NCBI GenBank assembly: GCA_017609945.1
Contig: JAFCCZ010000015.1
Location: 1-13,925 of the forward strand
Length of the DNA stretch: 13,925 bases
DNA from: Candidatus Iainarchaeum sp.
GTDB lineage: Archaea; Iainarchaeota; Iainarchaeia; Iainarchaeales; GCA-2688035
Direction of reading: 5' to 3'
Within the stretch, counting starts at the first letter, position 1, and every line of letters begins with the position of its first letter. The translations under genes and the position numbers were made by a program. Shown here one piece after another: positions 1 through 8,146 of this stretch. A model generated the notes under the pieces. That model did no database searches. It was not told the origin of the DNA and worked only from the letters and a program-made list of their open reading frames with translations.

Positions 1-2522
1 TTGAAAAACGGTTTTGTTTTGTAAAACTTCTCGAGCATATCGTCCACAAACTGCGTTACCTTAACAAAGAAGTCCCCCGCCGCTTCGTTTATCACAATAT
101 CCTGCGGTAAAATTTCCAGCATTTGCCCTTCTTCCTTCAGCGCCTTTCCGTGAATATCCTTTTCATAACCAAGTTCCCTCAGCTTTTCAACGCTTGCGTC
201 AACCTCGCTTGGCTTGAAGTGCGTTAGTGGGGCATTAATTGCCTCATACCTTATTGTTGCGTCCCTGAAAATGTGCAAATCGTATTTCGCGCGAAGCAGC
301 CCCTTTTCAATTGGTTCGGCAATTTTGTTGTCGTTAATCAGGCCCTTTACTCCCTTTACAAGTTCAGGCATCTTTATTCCAAGCCTCTGCGCGGCCTTGT
401 GAGCGATTTCGTCAAGGTCTATTGTGCGCTTGCTGTGCGGAACACACTCCTTATCGCACTTTCTGCACTTTTCGCCCATTTCCTTTCCGCACAATGGGCA
501 GAGCTTTATGGAAACTGTTCTTATGTTGCACTCGTAGCAGTAGGGTGTATGTATTTCTTTGCTGCAGCTTGGGCACCTGAAGAGTACAATGTCTACTTCA
601 ATTTTGCCCTGGGCAGAGTTATGCGTTGAGTGCTCCATTGCCTTGTTAATGCTCCTTGAGTTTCTGCCGTATAGTCCAATTGGGAAGAGCACGTGTGGGT
701 TTCCAATCATCTTCCTTGGCCTGCTTGCCTCAGGCCTGCCCATCCTCGTTCCAATAAACGTTCCTGCCTTGTCCCTTACATCCAAACCACTTAGCTTGCA
801 AAGTATCTCAATTACTGTTTCGCTTTCAGCAGCAACCTTTTCAACATCTCCCTTGCCGCCGATAGCGAGGGTTTTCTCCAGAGCAAGAGATTCCGGCTTT
901 GCAAAAATCAGTTCATTTCCCTTAACCTCGTGCGGCACGCCGATTTTCTCAAGCAACTCCTTCAACTTTTCATCCTTTGCCACCCTCAGTTCCCCTTCCT
1001 CCAGATTGGCTTTTCCCAACAGGGAAACAAGTTCAACAAGCTCTTCCTTTTCAAGAACCCTGTAGTAAAACAGTGCGTTTGGGTGAAGCGGAAGGGAATG
1101 TTTCTCGCTCAGTTCAAATGCCCTCTCCACGCTCACGCCCTCATGGTGTTTCAAATCCTTTTCAAAGAGGCTCTCGTCCGCTTTAATCTCCCTAAGAATT
1201 TTTTCGCACTCTAGCTTCCACCACTCGGAGCAGTATCCTGCTGGAACGAGAGGGTGCGCACTGTATTTGAAATCTCCAAAACTCACAAGCAAGTCTCCCA
1301 AAAACAGTATTCGCTCAAGCTTCCTTTTTACCTCCTTTGCCTGTTCAAGGGAATTAACCTTCACAACGCTTCCGTTGAGCAGTCTTACAATCGGCCCCTC
1401 TATGCTGTCAACAGCGCACATTCCCGCGGCCTTCCCTGGCCTCTCAACCTTTATCTGGGTGCCGCTTGCGATGAAACCGTTCAGCAGGTGCATTGTGGCA
1501 GGGTGTAATCCCTTTCCCATTATGCCCATATTCCTTGCCCTGCCGTAACGCAGCCTGAATCCGCCGGCCCGCATTGGATAGCTGAAGATTGGTCGGCCTG
1601 CAGCCGTTCCCTCCAAATACTTCCAGTTGGGCTTAAGTTCAATGGTGCCTGCCTCGTTCTTCTCAACCTTTATTATGTCTTCAAGCCAGTCCCAGTCAAG
1701 GTTAAGCATTTTGCTGAACTTTAAAATCTTTCTTGCCTTGAGGCCAATTCCCTCACTCACAACCAAGCACATTCCGCCCCTGACCCTGTTGTGCGGAATT
1801 CGCTGCAAGTCCCTGTGAACGCTTACCTCTCTTTTCTCAGTGGGCTCGCCGTTAACGCAGACAGGGCAGCCCCTTACGATCTTTCTCACCTCGTCATCGG
1901 TTATCTTGTACTGTCTTGAAACAAGCTCCTCGTAAATTTGACATTCCTCAACATACCTTTCAACCTCGTCCTCTGTTGGCTTGTAGCGATCCAGCCCAAG
2001 TAAAATCCTTGCGTAGTCCCCCAAAATTACCGGCAGCACAGCAGAGGTTCCTCCGGCTGCCCTGATCGGCCCGGCGTAATATATGTTAATGTACTTGCTC
2101 TTGTCCGGGTTCTCGCTTATCAGAATTTGTGGCACTCCGTCCAACGGCGCAACAACAACTCCCTCGGTGTTAATTACCAGCGCAGTCTTTATTGCCTGTT
2201 CAACCCTTTTCTGGGGGTCAGGAATTTCACACCATTCCTGTTCAATGATTTCCTTGAAAATTTTGAAGATTGTCAGCATTCTGTCCCCGTTGGTTTCCTT
2301 CATTACTTCCCTGTAGCGCTTTGCAATTCCAGGAGGCCCGATTATTGTTTCTGTTCTGTCCGCAAGGTCTGAAACCGGAATAGTTTCAACCCTGTCAACA
2401 ACGTCGAGCCCCTTTGCCCGGGCATTTGACGCAACATCAAACTGCTTCAAGGTCTTGGCTATAATTTGGTCGTAATACTTTTTGACCTGCTCCTCTGCCT
2501 TAATCTTTATTTCAACTGCCAC
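1..2522 (-). CDS. polC: DNA polymerase D large subunit DP2 (C-terminus beyond window)
   Basis: Catalytic subunit of the archaeal replicative polymerase PolD, which works with DP1. About 840 codons are visible, open to the left edge. Recognisable DP2 signatures are YAGPIRAAGGTSAVLP (from residue 149), GNPHVLFPIG (607-616) and a cysteine-rich zinc-binding stretch with CxxC pairs at 650/653, 662/665, 675/678 and 686/689. The frame is continuous and shows no intein in this part. The last visible residues (QDIVINEAAGDFFVKV and on) precede the family's catalytic aspartate motif, so the active site and any C-terminal PCNA-binding peptide lie outside the window. The start is GTG at 2522, one base after the DP1 stop; GAGGGTGA at 2528-2535, inside the DP1 end, is the ribosome site with 5-nt spacing. 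Translation is therefore probably coupled to DP1. Confidence 0.96.
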   Translation of the reverse strand, partial: MAVEIKIKAEEQVKKYYDQIIAKTLKQFDVASNARAKGLDVVDRVETIPVSDLADRTETIIGPPGIAKRYREVMKETNGDRMLTIFKIFKEIIEQEWCEIPDPQKRVEQAIKTALVINTEGVVVAPLDGVPQILISENPDKSKYINIYYAGPIRAAGGTSAVLPVILGDYARILLGLDRYKPTEDEVERYVEECQIYEELVSRQYKITDDEVRKIVRGCPVCVNGEPTEKREVSVHRDLQRIPHNRVRGGMCLVVSEGIGLKARKILKFSKMLNLDWDWLEDIIKVEKNEAGTIELKPNWKYLEGTAAGRPIFSYPMRAGGFRLRYGRARNMGIMGKGLHPATMHLLNGFIASGTQIKVERPGKAAGMCAVDSIEGPIVRLLNGSVVKVNSLEQAKEVKRKLERILFLGDLLVSFGDFKYSAHPLVPAGYCSEWWKLECEKILREIKADESLFEKDLKHHEGVSVERAFELSEKHSLPLHPNALFYYRVLEKEELVELVSLLGKANLEEGELRVAKDEKLKELLEKIGVPHEVKGNELIFAKPESLALEKTLAIGGKGDVEKVAAESETVIEILCKLSGLDVRDKAGTFIGTRMGRPEASRPRKMIGNPHVLFPIGLYGRNSRSINKAMEHSTHNSAQGKIEVDIVLFRCPSCSKEIHTPYCYECNIRTVSIKLCPLCGKEMGEKCRKCDKECVPHSKRTIDLDEIAHKAAQRLGIKMPELVKGVKGLINDNKIAEPIEKGLLRAKYDLHIFRDATIRYEAINAPLTHFKPSEVDASVEKLRELGYEKDIHGKALKEEGQMLEILPQDIVINEAAGDFFVKVTQFVDDMLEKFYKTKPFF

Positions 2523-2523
2523 C

Positions 2524-4038
2524 CTATTCACCCTCTTCCTCGATAAAATTTTTCTGGCTTATTTTTCTTGTGTGCAGGTCAATTACTGGCACAACCCCTG
2601 GCGTTGGTGTGTGCCCAAGCTTAATCTGGTAATCAGTTCTACTCTGCCAGGTCCCATTGTGGATTACAGTTGTTCCCCTGTAGTTGGCAATGCCGTGGTG
2701 GTGCATATCTCCAATGAACACAAGGTCCGGTTCCTCTCTAATAACCATAAAGTCCTTTTTTTCCGGAACGTAGGGGTACCTTAAACCGTAAGCCGGCATC
2801 AGGTCTCGCTTTTTCAAAAGTTCCACAGTGGCATTCTGCGGGTGCGTTGAATCCAAAAAGGACATATTTGAGATCAGGTCGTGGAGTGCGCCCCCGTGCC
2901 ACAACAGTACCTTAAGGTTTTCAACCTCAAGCCAGCTTGGCGAGCCGACAAAGTGCACGTTTCCCATTTCACTCAATTCTTTTACAAACTGCTTCGGGAT
3001 TGCCGGCTGTGGGTCTGCCCACCTTACGGCATCGTGCTGCCCCGGCGTTATCACAATTTCAATGTATTCCGGAATCTGCATTATAAGTTTTGAGAATGCT
3101 TCATACTGTTTGTCTATGTCCCTTATATTTAGCTCGTCAAACTGTTTTGGGTAGATTCCTATTCCGTCAACATTGTCGCCCACGACCATTAGGTATTTGA
3201 TGTTGCCGGCCTGTGCTCTTTCCTTCCGCGGTCCAATCCTGCCGTTTATCCAGTCAAGGAACCTGTAGAATTCCTTTTCAAGGAACAGTTTGCTTCCAAC
3301 GTGCAGATCGCTTATGCTGGCAATGCTCACTTTTTCCTCGGAACACTTCTGCTGCCGCATTGGAAGCTCTGGCCACAGCAGGTCCTTTGCAATAACAAGG
3401 TCTTCGCCCCACTTTATCCCCTTCACTCCGATCACGTCGTCAAGCATTACGTGCTCTGCCAGCTTCCCAAGGGCCTCATCGTTTTTCATTACAAGCACTA
3501 TGCAGCTTGCTTCAAGGTCCTCAATCTGAAACGCAAGGTTCCTGTTCTTTGTGATCCACTTCTTGTAAACCATCCCAATTAGGTCAAGCTTTTCGTTTTT
3601 TACAACCCCCTTAAACCTTTTGATTGGTTTTGGGGAAAGGGTATGCCTTCTCTTAAGCATCCCCGAAAGGAATTTGAACTTGTTTCTGAAGAGATTCTTG
3701 AAGTCCTCTGCCTTGCCCTCGCAGCAGCTTTGGTTTGTAACATCAAACTCTTTGAGAATTTTAAGATTTGAATTTAACTCTTTGGCCCGGGGCAAAAAGG
3801 AGCTCTTTTCAACAACAACCTTTGGTTCAAGCTCGCATTTCGGCGCCTCCAAAACCTTGCTTTTTTCCTCAACAAGCTCTTTGCTCAGTATGAATTTGTT
3901 CTCTGCCTCAAGTGATTCAATCACTGCTTTAAAATCTTTGCAGGCCTTTAGGGCTTCAAGGGCCTTGCCCTGCAGGAGTATATTCTTTCCGCTCGCAAAC
4001 CCCAAAATTTCCTTTTCCAACGTTTCAGTTATTTCCAA
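2524..4038 (-). CDS. polB: DNA polymerase D small subunit DP1 (calcineurin-like 3'-5' exonuclease subunit)
   Basis: Proofreading and structural subunit of PolD, 504 residues. A variable, charged N-terminal region (about 1-145) leads to an OB-fold-like region and a C-terminal metallophosphoesterase domain. Motifs: SDLH (D244, H246), GDNVDG (D288), PGQHD (Q334, H335, D336), WHGG (H381) and GDMHHHG (D444, H446), followed by the family-typical HNGTWQ. Two positions differ from the usual pattern: GNHD is GQHD, and the first His of GHxH is Asp. Both would be ligands of the second metal by analogy with Mre11-type nucleases, so exonuclease activity may be altered, or this may be a lineage variant. 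The start is TTG at 4038, supported by AAGTGA at 4046-4051, which overlaps the UPF0147 stop; the next in-frame Met is at residue 127. It is cotranscribed with UPF0147 (7-nt gap) and DP2 (1-nt gap). Confidence 0.95.
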   Translation of the reverse strand: MEITETLEKEILGFASGKNILLQGKALEALKACKDFKAVIESLEAENKFILSKELVEEKSKVLEAPKCELEPKVVVEKSSFLPRAKELNSNLKILKEFDVTNQSCCEGKAEDFKNLFRNKFKFLSGMLKRRHTLSPKPIKRFKGVVKNEKLDLIGMVYKKWITKNRNLAFQIEDLEASCIVLVMKNDEALGKLAEHVMLDDVIGVKGIKWGEDLVIAKDLLWPELPMRQQKCSEEKVSIASISDLHVGSKLFLEKEFYRFLDWINGRIGPRKERAQAGNIKYLMVVGDNVDGIGIYPKQFDELNIRDIDKQYEAFSKLIMQIPEYIEIVITPGQHDAVRWADPQPAIPKQFVKELSEMGNVHFVGSPSWLEVENLKVLLWHGGALHDLISNMSFLDSTHPQNATVELLKKRDLMPAYGLRYPYVPEKKDFMVIREEPDLVFIGDMHHHGIANYRGTTVIHNGTWQSRTDYQIKLGHTPTPGVVPVIDLHTRKISQKNFIEEEGE

Positions 4039-4045
4039 ACCGGTG

Positions 4046-4315
4046 TCACTTCATTTTTTCCTTCAAAGCTTCCAGTTTAGAAATGATTTCCCAAAGGTCT
4101 GTTCGCGTGTGGTAAGGCATATTGATGTCATCGCTGACATCGTCCAGAAGGTAGATTGCAGAACTGAAATTCATTGGCTCAGGATTTTTCTTTGTTACCT
4201 TTTCCATTGCCTGCTCTATTGTGTTGCGGATGTTTCTCGGGACTCCCCTGTCCTCAATCACGTCCTGCATTAGCTCTGCCACAATTTTTATTTCATCCTT
4301 TATCTCGTCTGCCAT
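4046..4315 (-). CDS. UPF0147 family protein
   Basis: Small acidic, helical cytosolic protein of 89 residues, the usual length for this archaeal family. Family-like segments are the VPRNIRNTIEQA stretch (25-36) and SSAIYLLDDVSDDINMPYHTR (51-71), which ends in a conserved-looking MPxHxRT. No biochemical function is established to my knowledge. The start ATG at 4315 has a good ribosome site, AAGGTGA, about 4 nt upstream. The stop codon TGA is part of the AAGTGA that serves the DP1 start 7 nt later, so this gene leads a three-gene unit with PolD. That context hints at replication or simply shared housekeeping expression; this is inference from position only. Confidence 0.88.
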   Translation of the reverse strand: MADEIKDEIKIVAELMQDVIEDRGVPRNIRNTIEQAMEKVTKKNPEPMNFSSAIYLLDDVSDDINMPYHTRTDLWEIISKLEALKEKMK

Positions 4316-4408
4316 GCATTCACCTTGAAACCAGCACTAAACAGAAAGCTCAATTAAAATCTATTTAGCTTGACCAAAAGTGTGCAAGGAAACCAATTTA
4401 AAGGCAAC
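4316..4408 (-). promoter_or_regulatory. Probable promoter region of the UPF0147-DP1-DP2 operon
   Basis: A 93-nt gap between the NOG1-like gene and UPF0147. On the minus strand there are two AT-rich boxes: ATTTTAATT-like at 4352-4360, which would start transcription near 4330 and give a short leader holding the AAGGTGA ribosome site, and TTTAAATT at 4395-4402, which would give a leader of about 57 nt. I cannot choose firmly between them; the nearer one fits better. No terminator-like hairpin is evident. Confidence 0.4.
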
Positions 4409-5386
4409 TTAAATCCTACAGCGCCCTGAAATCTCTTTCCTTATTTCTTCCAGGGACCCTTCAATTAGTGCAAATCCCTTAATTCTCTTAACCGCCTTTT
4501 CCGCCTGTTCAGCACTTGCAATATCCCGCTTGCTAAGATACACCGCAACCTTGCCCTTTCCAAACTCTTTTGCAATTCCCTTAAGCAAACTAGCCTGGGC
4601 TTCCTGTGAAAAGCCACAGTGTTCGCTTGGGTCCAAAACAAAAATTATCAGCAGGGCAAGGTGTTTGAGCGCGGCAATTCCCTTCCTTTCAACCCTGTTC
4701 CTTTTCTCAAGCGGTCTGTCCAGCAGTCCTGGCGTGTCAATTAATTGAAAGTCCTGGTAGCGCTGTTTGAAGTATCCCATCTCAAGTTTTTGGGTGGTGA
4801 ATGGGTAGGAGGCAATCTTTACATTACTCCCGGTAAGCTTTCCAAGAAGTGTGCTCTTTCCCGCATTTGGGCATCCGGCGATTATGGCGGTTGGCAGGTT
4901 TGTTTTAATTTTGGGAAGTTCCTTGAGCTTTACAGCCGCCTTGTTGTAATCCTTAATGCTTTTTCCAAGGCTTTTCACAACCGAGGACAGCCTGCCAATA
5001 AACCTAGCGGTTTCCGCCTTTGCTTTTCCCCTGCCTGTTCTCCCAATCTTGTTTACCCGGATTAAGTGCGTTCTCTTGAGCTTTCTTACAATTTTGGAGA
5101 CAGAGCTGAACTGGCCAAGGGCCTGCTTTACCCTGTCGGCGTCAATGGTTGCCTTTACAAGCTCTCTGTAGAAGGGATTCATTTCCTCAATGTTTGGGAA
5201 ATCCGTAACAACTTTGGAGAGGGCCCTTTCAACGTAGTTTGCCGTGACCTCAATCCGCTTCTTCTCCCTGGCCTTTTCCTTCTTTACTGGGGTTGCCTGC
5301 TTCTCAACAGAGCCTGCTTCCTTTCTGCCCCTGCGCAGTGCAATTTCCAGCAATTCGTTGTTTTCAGGCAGTTTTCTTAGATTCAT
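4409..5386 (-). CDS. NOG1-like GTPase (probable large ribosomal subunit assembly factor)
   Basis: GTP-binding protein of 325 residues in the OBG/NOG1 group, probably acting in ribosome biogenesis. A lysine-rich start (about 20-45) is followed by the NOG1-type helical region with NPFYRELV (70-77) and an all-helical stretch to about 155. The G domain follows: G1 GCPNAGKST (171-179), G2 threonine in PFTT (195-198), G3 DTPG (217-220) and G4 SKRD (285-288). G4 departs from the usual NKxD. The protein ends just after a weak G5 region, so it lacks the long C-terminal extension of eukaryotic NOG1, as is normal in archaea. The start ATG at 5386 has GGAGAGG at 5391-5397, 4 nt upstream. It is monocistronic here and divergent from secF. 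Confidence 0.9.
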   Translation of the reverse strand: MNLRKLPENNELLEIALRRGRKEAGSVEKQATPVKKEKAREKKRIEVTANYVERALSKVVTDFPNIEEMNPFYRELVKATIDADRVKQALGQFSSVSKIVRKLKRTHLIRVNKIGRTGRGKAKAETARFIGRLSSVVKSLGKSIKDYNKAAVKLKELPKIKTNLPTAIIAGCPNAGKSTLLGKLTGSNVKIASYPFTTQKLEMGYFKQRYQDFQLIDTPGLLDRPLEKRNRVERKGIAALKHLALLIIFVLDPSEHCGFSQEAQASLLKGIAKEFGKGKVAVYLSKRDIASAEQAEKAVKRIKGFALIEGSLEEIRKEISGRCRI

Positions 5387-5472
5387 AAAACCTCTCCAAA
5401 AGCATTTTAAAACCTTGCAGATTAAGAATTCTATGCTCCTTTTTGTTTAAAATAGGTGAAGGTGTTTTTTCA
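5387..5472. promoter_or_regulatory. Divergent promoter region, NOG1-like gene / secF
   Basis: An 86-nt gap holding the start signals for two divergent genes. The perfect palindrome TTTTAAAA at 5405-5412 could act as a TATA box for secF, giving a leader of about 39 nt. A second box, TTTAAAAT at 5446-5453, lies so near the secF ATG that it would leave no room for the clear ribosome site AGGTGAAGGTG at 5454-5464. For the NOG1-like gene, TTAATC-like sequence near 5421-5427 or TTTTAAAC near 5444-5452 could serve. The assignments are tentative. Confidence 0.35.
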
Positions 5473-6531
5473 ATGAACCCACTGAGAGGACTATACAAAG
5501 GCAATTACAAAAGGCTGCTGATTCTGCCGGTTATCGTATTTATAGCGACCGCGTTCCTTGCATTTGTCTATCCAGGGATTCCACTGGGCATAGACCTGAG
5601 CGGCGGAACCCTCATAATCATACGCTCGGAAAAGCCTCTTGATGCAAGGCAGACAGAGGAGCTTCTTACCCAAAACTTTGATTTAACTGACTTGAGCGTT
5701 GTTTCAACCTCTTCGCCTGTAAGCGGTAACGGCCTTACAATAAAGTTTGCCAGAAATACCGCCATCGCTGCGGCTGAAAAAGAGCTTGCTCTTGCAAAGG
5801 CATCTCAGGGCGAAACATCTCTTGCGCACTCAAGGGCTGCCGTTGAACTGGTTTCAGATTACATCCCTACTGTAAACCTTTCGGCAGATGCAGGGAAGGC
5901 GGTTCAGCAGGCATCAGAGGCCGTAGTTGACGCCAAGGAAAGCTTCAACAATAGGGTGCAGGCCCTTATCAGCGAAAAATTCCAGTTGGGCAAAGAAGTG
6001 GCGTTCCAGAAGAAAGACGTCTCCCCAACTCTTGGAAGCGCTTTCTACAGGACAGCGTTTAATGTTGGGCTGGTTGCAATGGTTCTGATAACAATAGTGA
6101 TATTTATTTTCTTCAGGCAGGTTGTTCCAAGCGTCGCAGTGATTGCTTCAGCAGTACTGGATATAGTGGGCGCGCTTGGACTAATGGCTTTGTTCCAGAT
6201 TCCGCTGACCCTAAGCTCTATTCCCGCCCTTCTCATGCTGATTGGTTACAGTGTTGACACAGACGTCATGCTTACAACAAAGCTGCTTAAGAGAAGGGAA
6301 CAGAGTACAGACCAGAGGGTGTATGACTCACTTATAACCGGCCTGACAATGAACGCAACAACAATTGCTGCGCTTTTGACAATGCTTGTGCTTTCGTTTA
6401 CTACCCAGATGTTGGTCGTATTTGAAATCTCGGCAGTTCTACTCTTTGGTTTGATAGTTGACCTTTCCTCAACCTGGTTTATGAACGCACCGGTTCTACT
6501 CTGGTATGTTGAAAGGAGGGAAAGAATATGA
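5473..6531 (+). CDS. secF: Protein-export membrane protein SecF
   Basis: Subunit of the SecDF complex that supports Sec-dependent protein export at the cytoplasmic membrane. 352 residues from ATG 5473. I prefer this start over the in-frame TTG at 5443 because AGGTGAAGGTG (5454-5464) sits 8 nt before the ATG. Order: TM1 (about 14-33), the conserved GIDLSGGT (39-46), an exterior domain, then five C-terminal helices from about 198 to 345. The RND-type signature GYSVDTDVML is at 258-267 and the end is basic (YVERRERI). Between about 95 and 165 lies an Ala/Glu/Lys-rich helical stretch that makes the protein longer than the archaeal SecF proteins I recall (near 290 residues). The stop overlaps the secD start (ATGA), the usual archaeal secF-secD order. 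Confidence 0.95.
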   Translation: MNPLRGLYKGNYKRLLILPVIVFIATAFLAFVYPGIPLGIDLSGGTLIIIRSEKPLDARQTEELLTQNFDLTDLSVVSTSSPVSGNGLTIKFARNTAIAAAEKELALAKASQGETSLAHSRAAVELVSDYIPTVNLSADAGKAVQQASEAVVDAKESFNNRVQALISEKFQLGKEVAFQKKDVSPTLGSAFYRTAFNVGLVAMVLITIVIFIFFRQVVPSVAVIASAVLDIVGALGLMALFQIPLTLSSIPALLMLIGYSVDTDVMLTTKLLKRREQSTDQRVYDSLITGLTMNATTIAALLTMLVLSFTTQMLVVFEISAVLLFGLIVDLSSTWFMNAPVLLWYVERRERI

Positions 6532-8144
6532 GTGAGCTCATCAAGAACTACAAGATACTTCTTTTGCTTGCCTTTCTTATGGCAAGCTTTCTCATAATAG
6601 GAATCAACGGAATAGATTTTGGAATTGATTTCAAGGGCGGGACCCTCTTCCAGATTGAGCTTGACGAGCCCATCCTTGACCTTGACGAAAGGGCAAGAAT
6701 TACAACCACCATTTCGCAAAGGCTTGACTGGACTGGCTTAAGGGACACCAGCGTAAACTTTTTCGGGGAAGAGTTTGTAATTGCCCAGGTTGCGGAAACA
6801 GACCCTGCAACCGTGGAAAGGATTGAATCTTTACTGATGAAGCAGGGCCGGTTTGAGGTAACAATTGACGGCCAAACTGTTTTTACCGGAGAGGGCATAA
6901 TTGACATAGTCAAGGACCCAACCAGGGGATATTCCCTACAGCCACAGGAAGACTCTGTTCTTTGGACTTTGCCATTTATCCTGAAAAGCGATGCTGCCGA
7001 GAGATTTAAGGACCTGAGCTGGCACAGGTGTGAATTAACGGGCTATGACCAGAGCACTGGAAGGCAGTACGAATGCGACAAAACGTATTTTTACATTGAC
7101 CGGCCAAAGGAGACAGTGCTTGTTGTTTCAAGGGAAACCTATGAAACAGACAGGCTTCTTTTGATTGAGGGCAACAGGAATGAAAACATTCCGTTCGAAA
7201 CCGAAATAGAGGAGATTTTGCTGAATTCGGCCATGCCGCACATAATTGCGGACGGCGAAGCCTTTAGCGAGGAGCAGGTTACAGAGCTTGCCACACTGCT
7301 GCAGTCAAACCAGAGTGCAATTGTTTCGCCTGACTTGCCCGAAAGCTTCAGACAAGAACTTGATTCCATTGGCTTTGATCTGGTGGAGCCCGACTTTGAG
7401 GCTTCGCTGCCCTTTGTTTGGCAGGCAACAGGTCTTAAACAGGTTATTTCACTTAGTGCTGACGTAACAAACCAGGACATTCCTGACGAGGCAAAGGACA
7501 CAACCGAACCACTCTCAAATCTTTTAATTAGAGGGTTTGCCCCAACACTTGAGGAAGCCCAGGAAAGGCGCTCTGACCTTGCCATACTGCTTGAAAGCGG
7601 TTCCCTTCCGGTTGGAGTGAAGAGCATCAGCAAGGAAACAATTAGCCCGCTTCTCGGTGAAAACTTTTTGGTCAGCGCAGGCCTTATTGGGCTGGTTGCC
7701 CTTATTGTGGTTGCCCTGGTTATATTCCTGCGCTACCGTGTCCTAAAGCTGACCGTTCCAATTGTTTTCATTGGGTTGAGCGAGGTCTTTATCATAGTTG
7801 CGCTTGCTTCGCTTATCAGCAAATTTGATCTAGGCGCTGTTGCAGGAATTCTTGCGGCCGTTGGAACCGGTGTTGACGACCAGATAATTATAACTGACGA
7901 GCTTATGAAGGGCGGTGAAGGCGGAGAGGGAAGCCTTGTCACAAGGGTAAAAAGGGCTTTCTTTATGGTTATTGCCGCTGCTGCGACAACCCTTGTTGTA
8001 ATGTTGCCAATAATAGTTATTGGGTTTGGTTTGGGAAAGCTGGTGGGCTTTGCAATAACCACCTCTGTCGGCGTTCTCGTAGGGGTTCTAATAACAAGGC
8101 CTGCCTTTGGCGAGATAACAAAGGAAATCCTTTCAAATTACTGA
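6528..8144 (+). CDS. secD: Protein-export membrane protein SecD
   Basis: Partner of SecF in the membrane complex that assists translocation and release of exported proteins; 538 residues. TM1 is at about 9-28, followed by the conserved FGIDFKGGT (31-39), a large exterior domain (about 40-380) and five helices (about 380-530) with the signature GTGVDDQII at 446-454. The exterior domain contains the protein's only two cysteines, C168 and C183, positioned to form a disulfide. The start ATG at 6528 overlaps the secF stop by 4 nt and has GGAGG at 6515-6519 as ribosome site, so secF and secD are translationally coupled. The stop lies 2 nt from the stop of the convergent archaeosortase gene. Confidence 0.95.
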   Translation: MSELIKNYKILLLLAFLMASFLIIGINGIDFGIDFKGGTLFQIELDEPILDLDERARITTTISQRLDWTGLRDTSVNFFGEEFVIAQVAETDPATVERIESLLMKQGRFEVTIDGQTVFTGEGIIDIVKDPTRGYSLQPQEDSVLWTLPFILKSDAAERFKDLSWHRCELTGYDQSTGRQYECDKTYFYIDRPKETVLVVSRETYETDRLLLIEGNRNENIPFETEIEEILLNSAMPHIIADGEAFSEEQVTELATLLQSNQSAIVSPDLPESFRQELDSIGFDLVEPDFEASLPFVWQATGLKQVISLSADVTNQDIPDEAKDTTEPLSNLLIRGFAPTLEEAQERRSDLAILLESGSLPVGVKSISKETISPLLGENFLVSAGLIGLVALIVVALVIFLRYRVLKLTVPIVFIGLSEVFIIVALASLISKFDLGAVAGILAAVGTGVDDQIIITDELMKGGEGGEGSLVTRVKRAFFMVIAAAATTLVVMLPIIVIGFGLGKLVGFAITTSVGVLVGVLITRPAFGEITKEILSNY

Positions 8145-8146
8145 GA

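Noticed and set aside
214..1818. Several plus-strand open frames of 60-168 codons
   Set aside because: They lie antisense to the continuous DP2 frame, which has clear family motifs, and their translations show no domain or ribosome site.
1..2522. A possible intein in DP2
   Set aside because: Some archaeal DP2 genes carry inteins, but the visible 840 residues run collinearly through family motifs with no splicing blocks. An intein at the catalytic motif cannot be excluded because that part is outside the window.
5443..5472. TTG start adding ten residues to SecF
   Set aside because: The ribosome site AGGTGAAGGTG lies inside that extension, and ATG at 5473 is correctly spaced from it.
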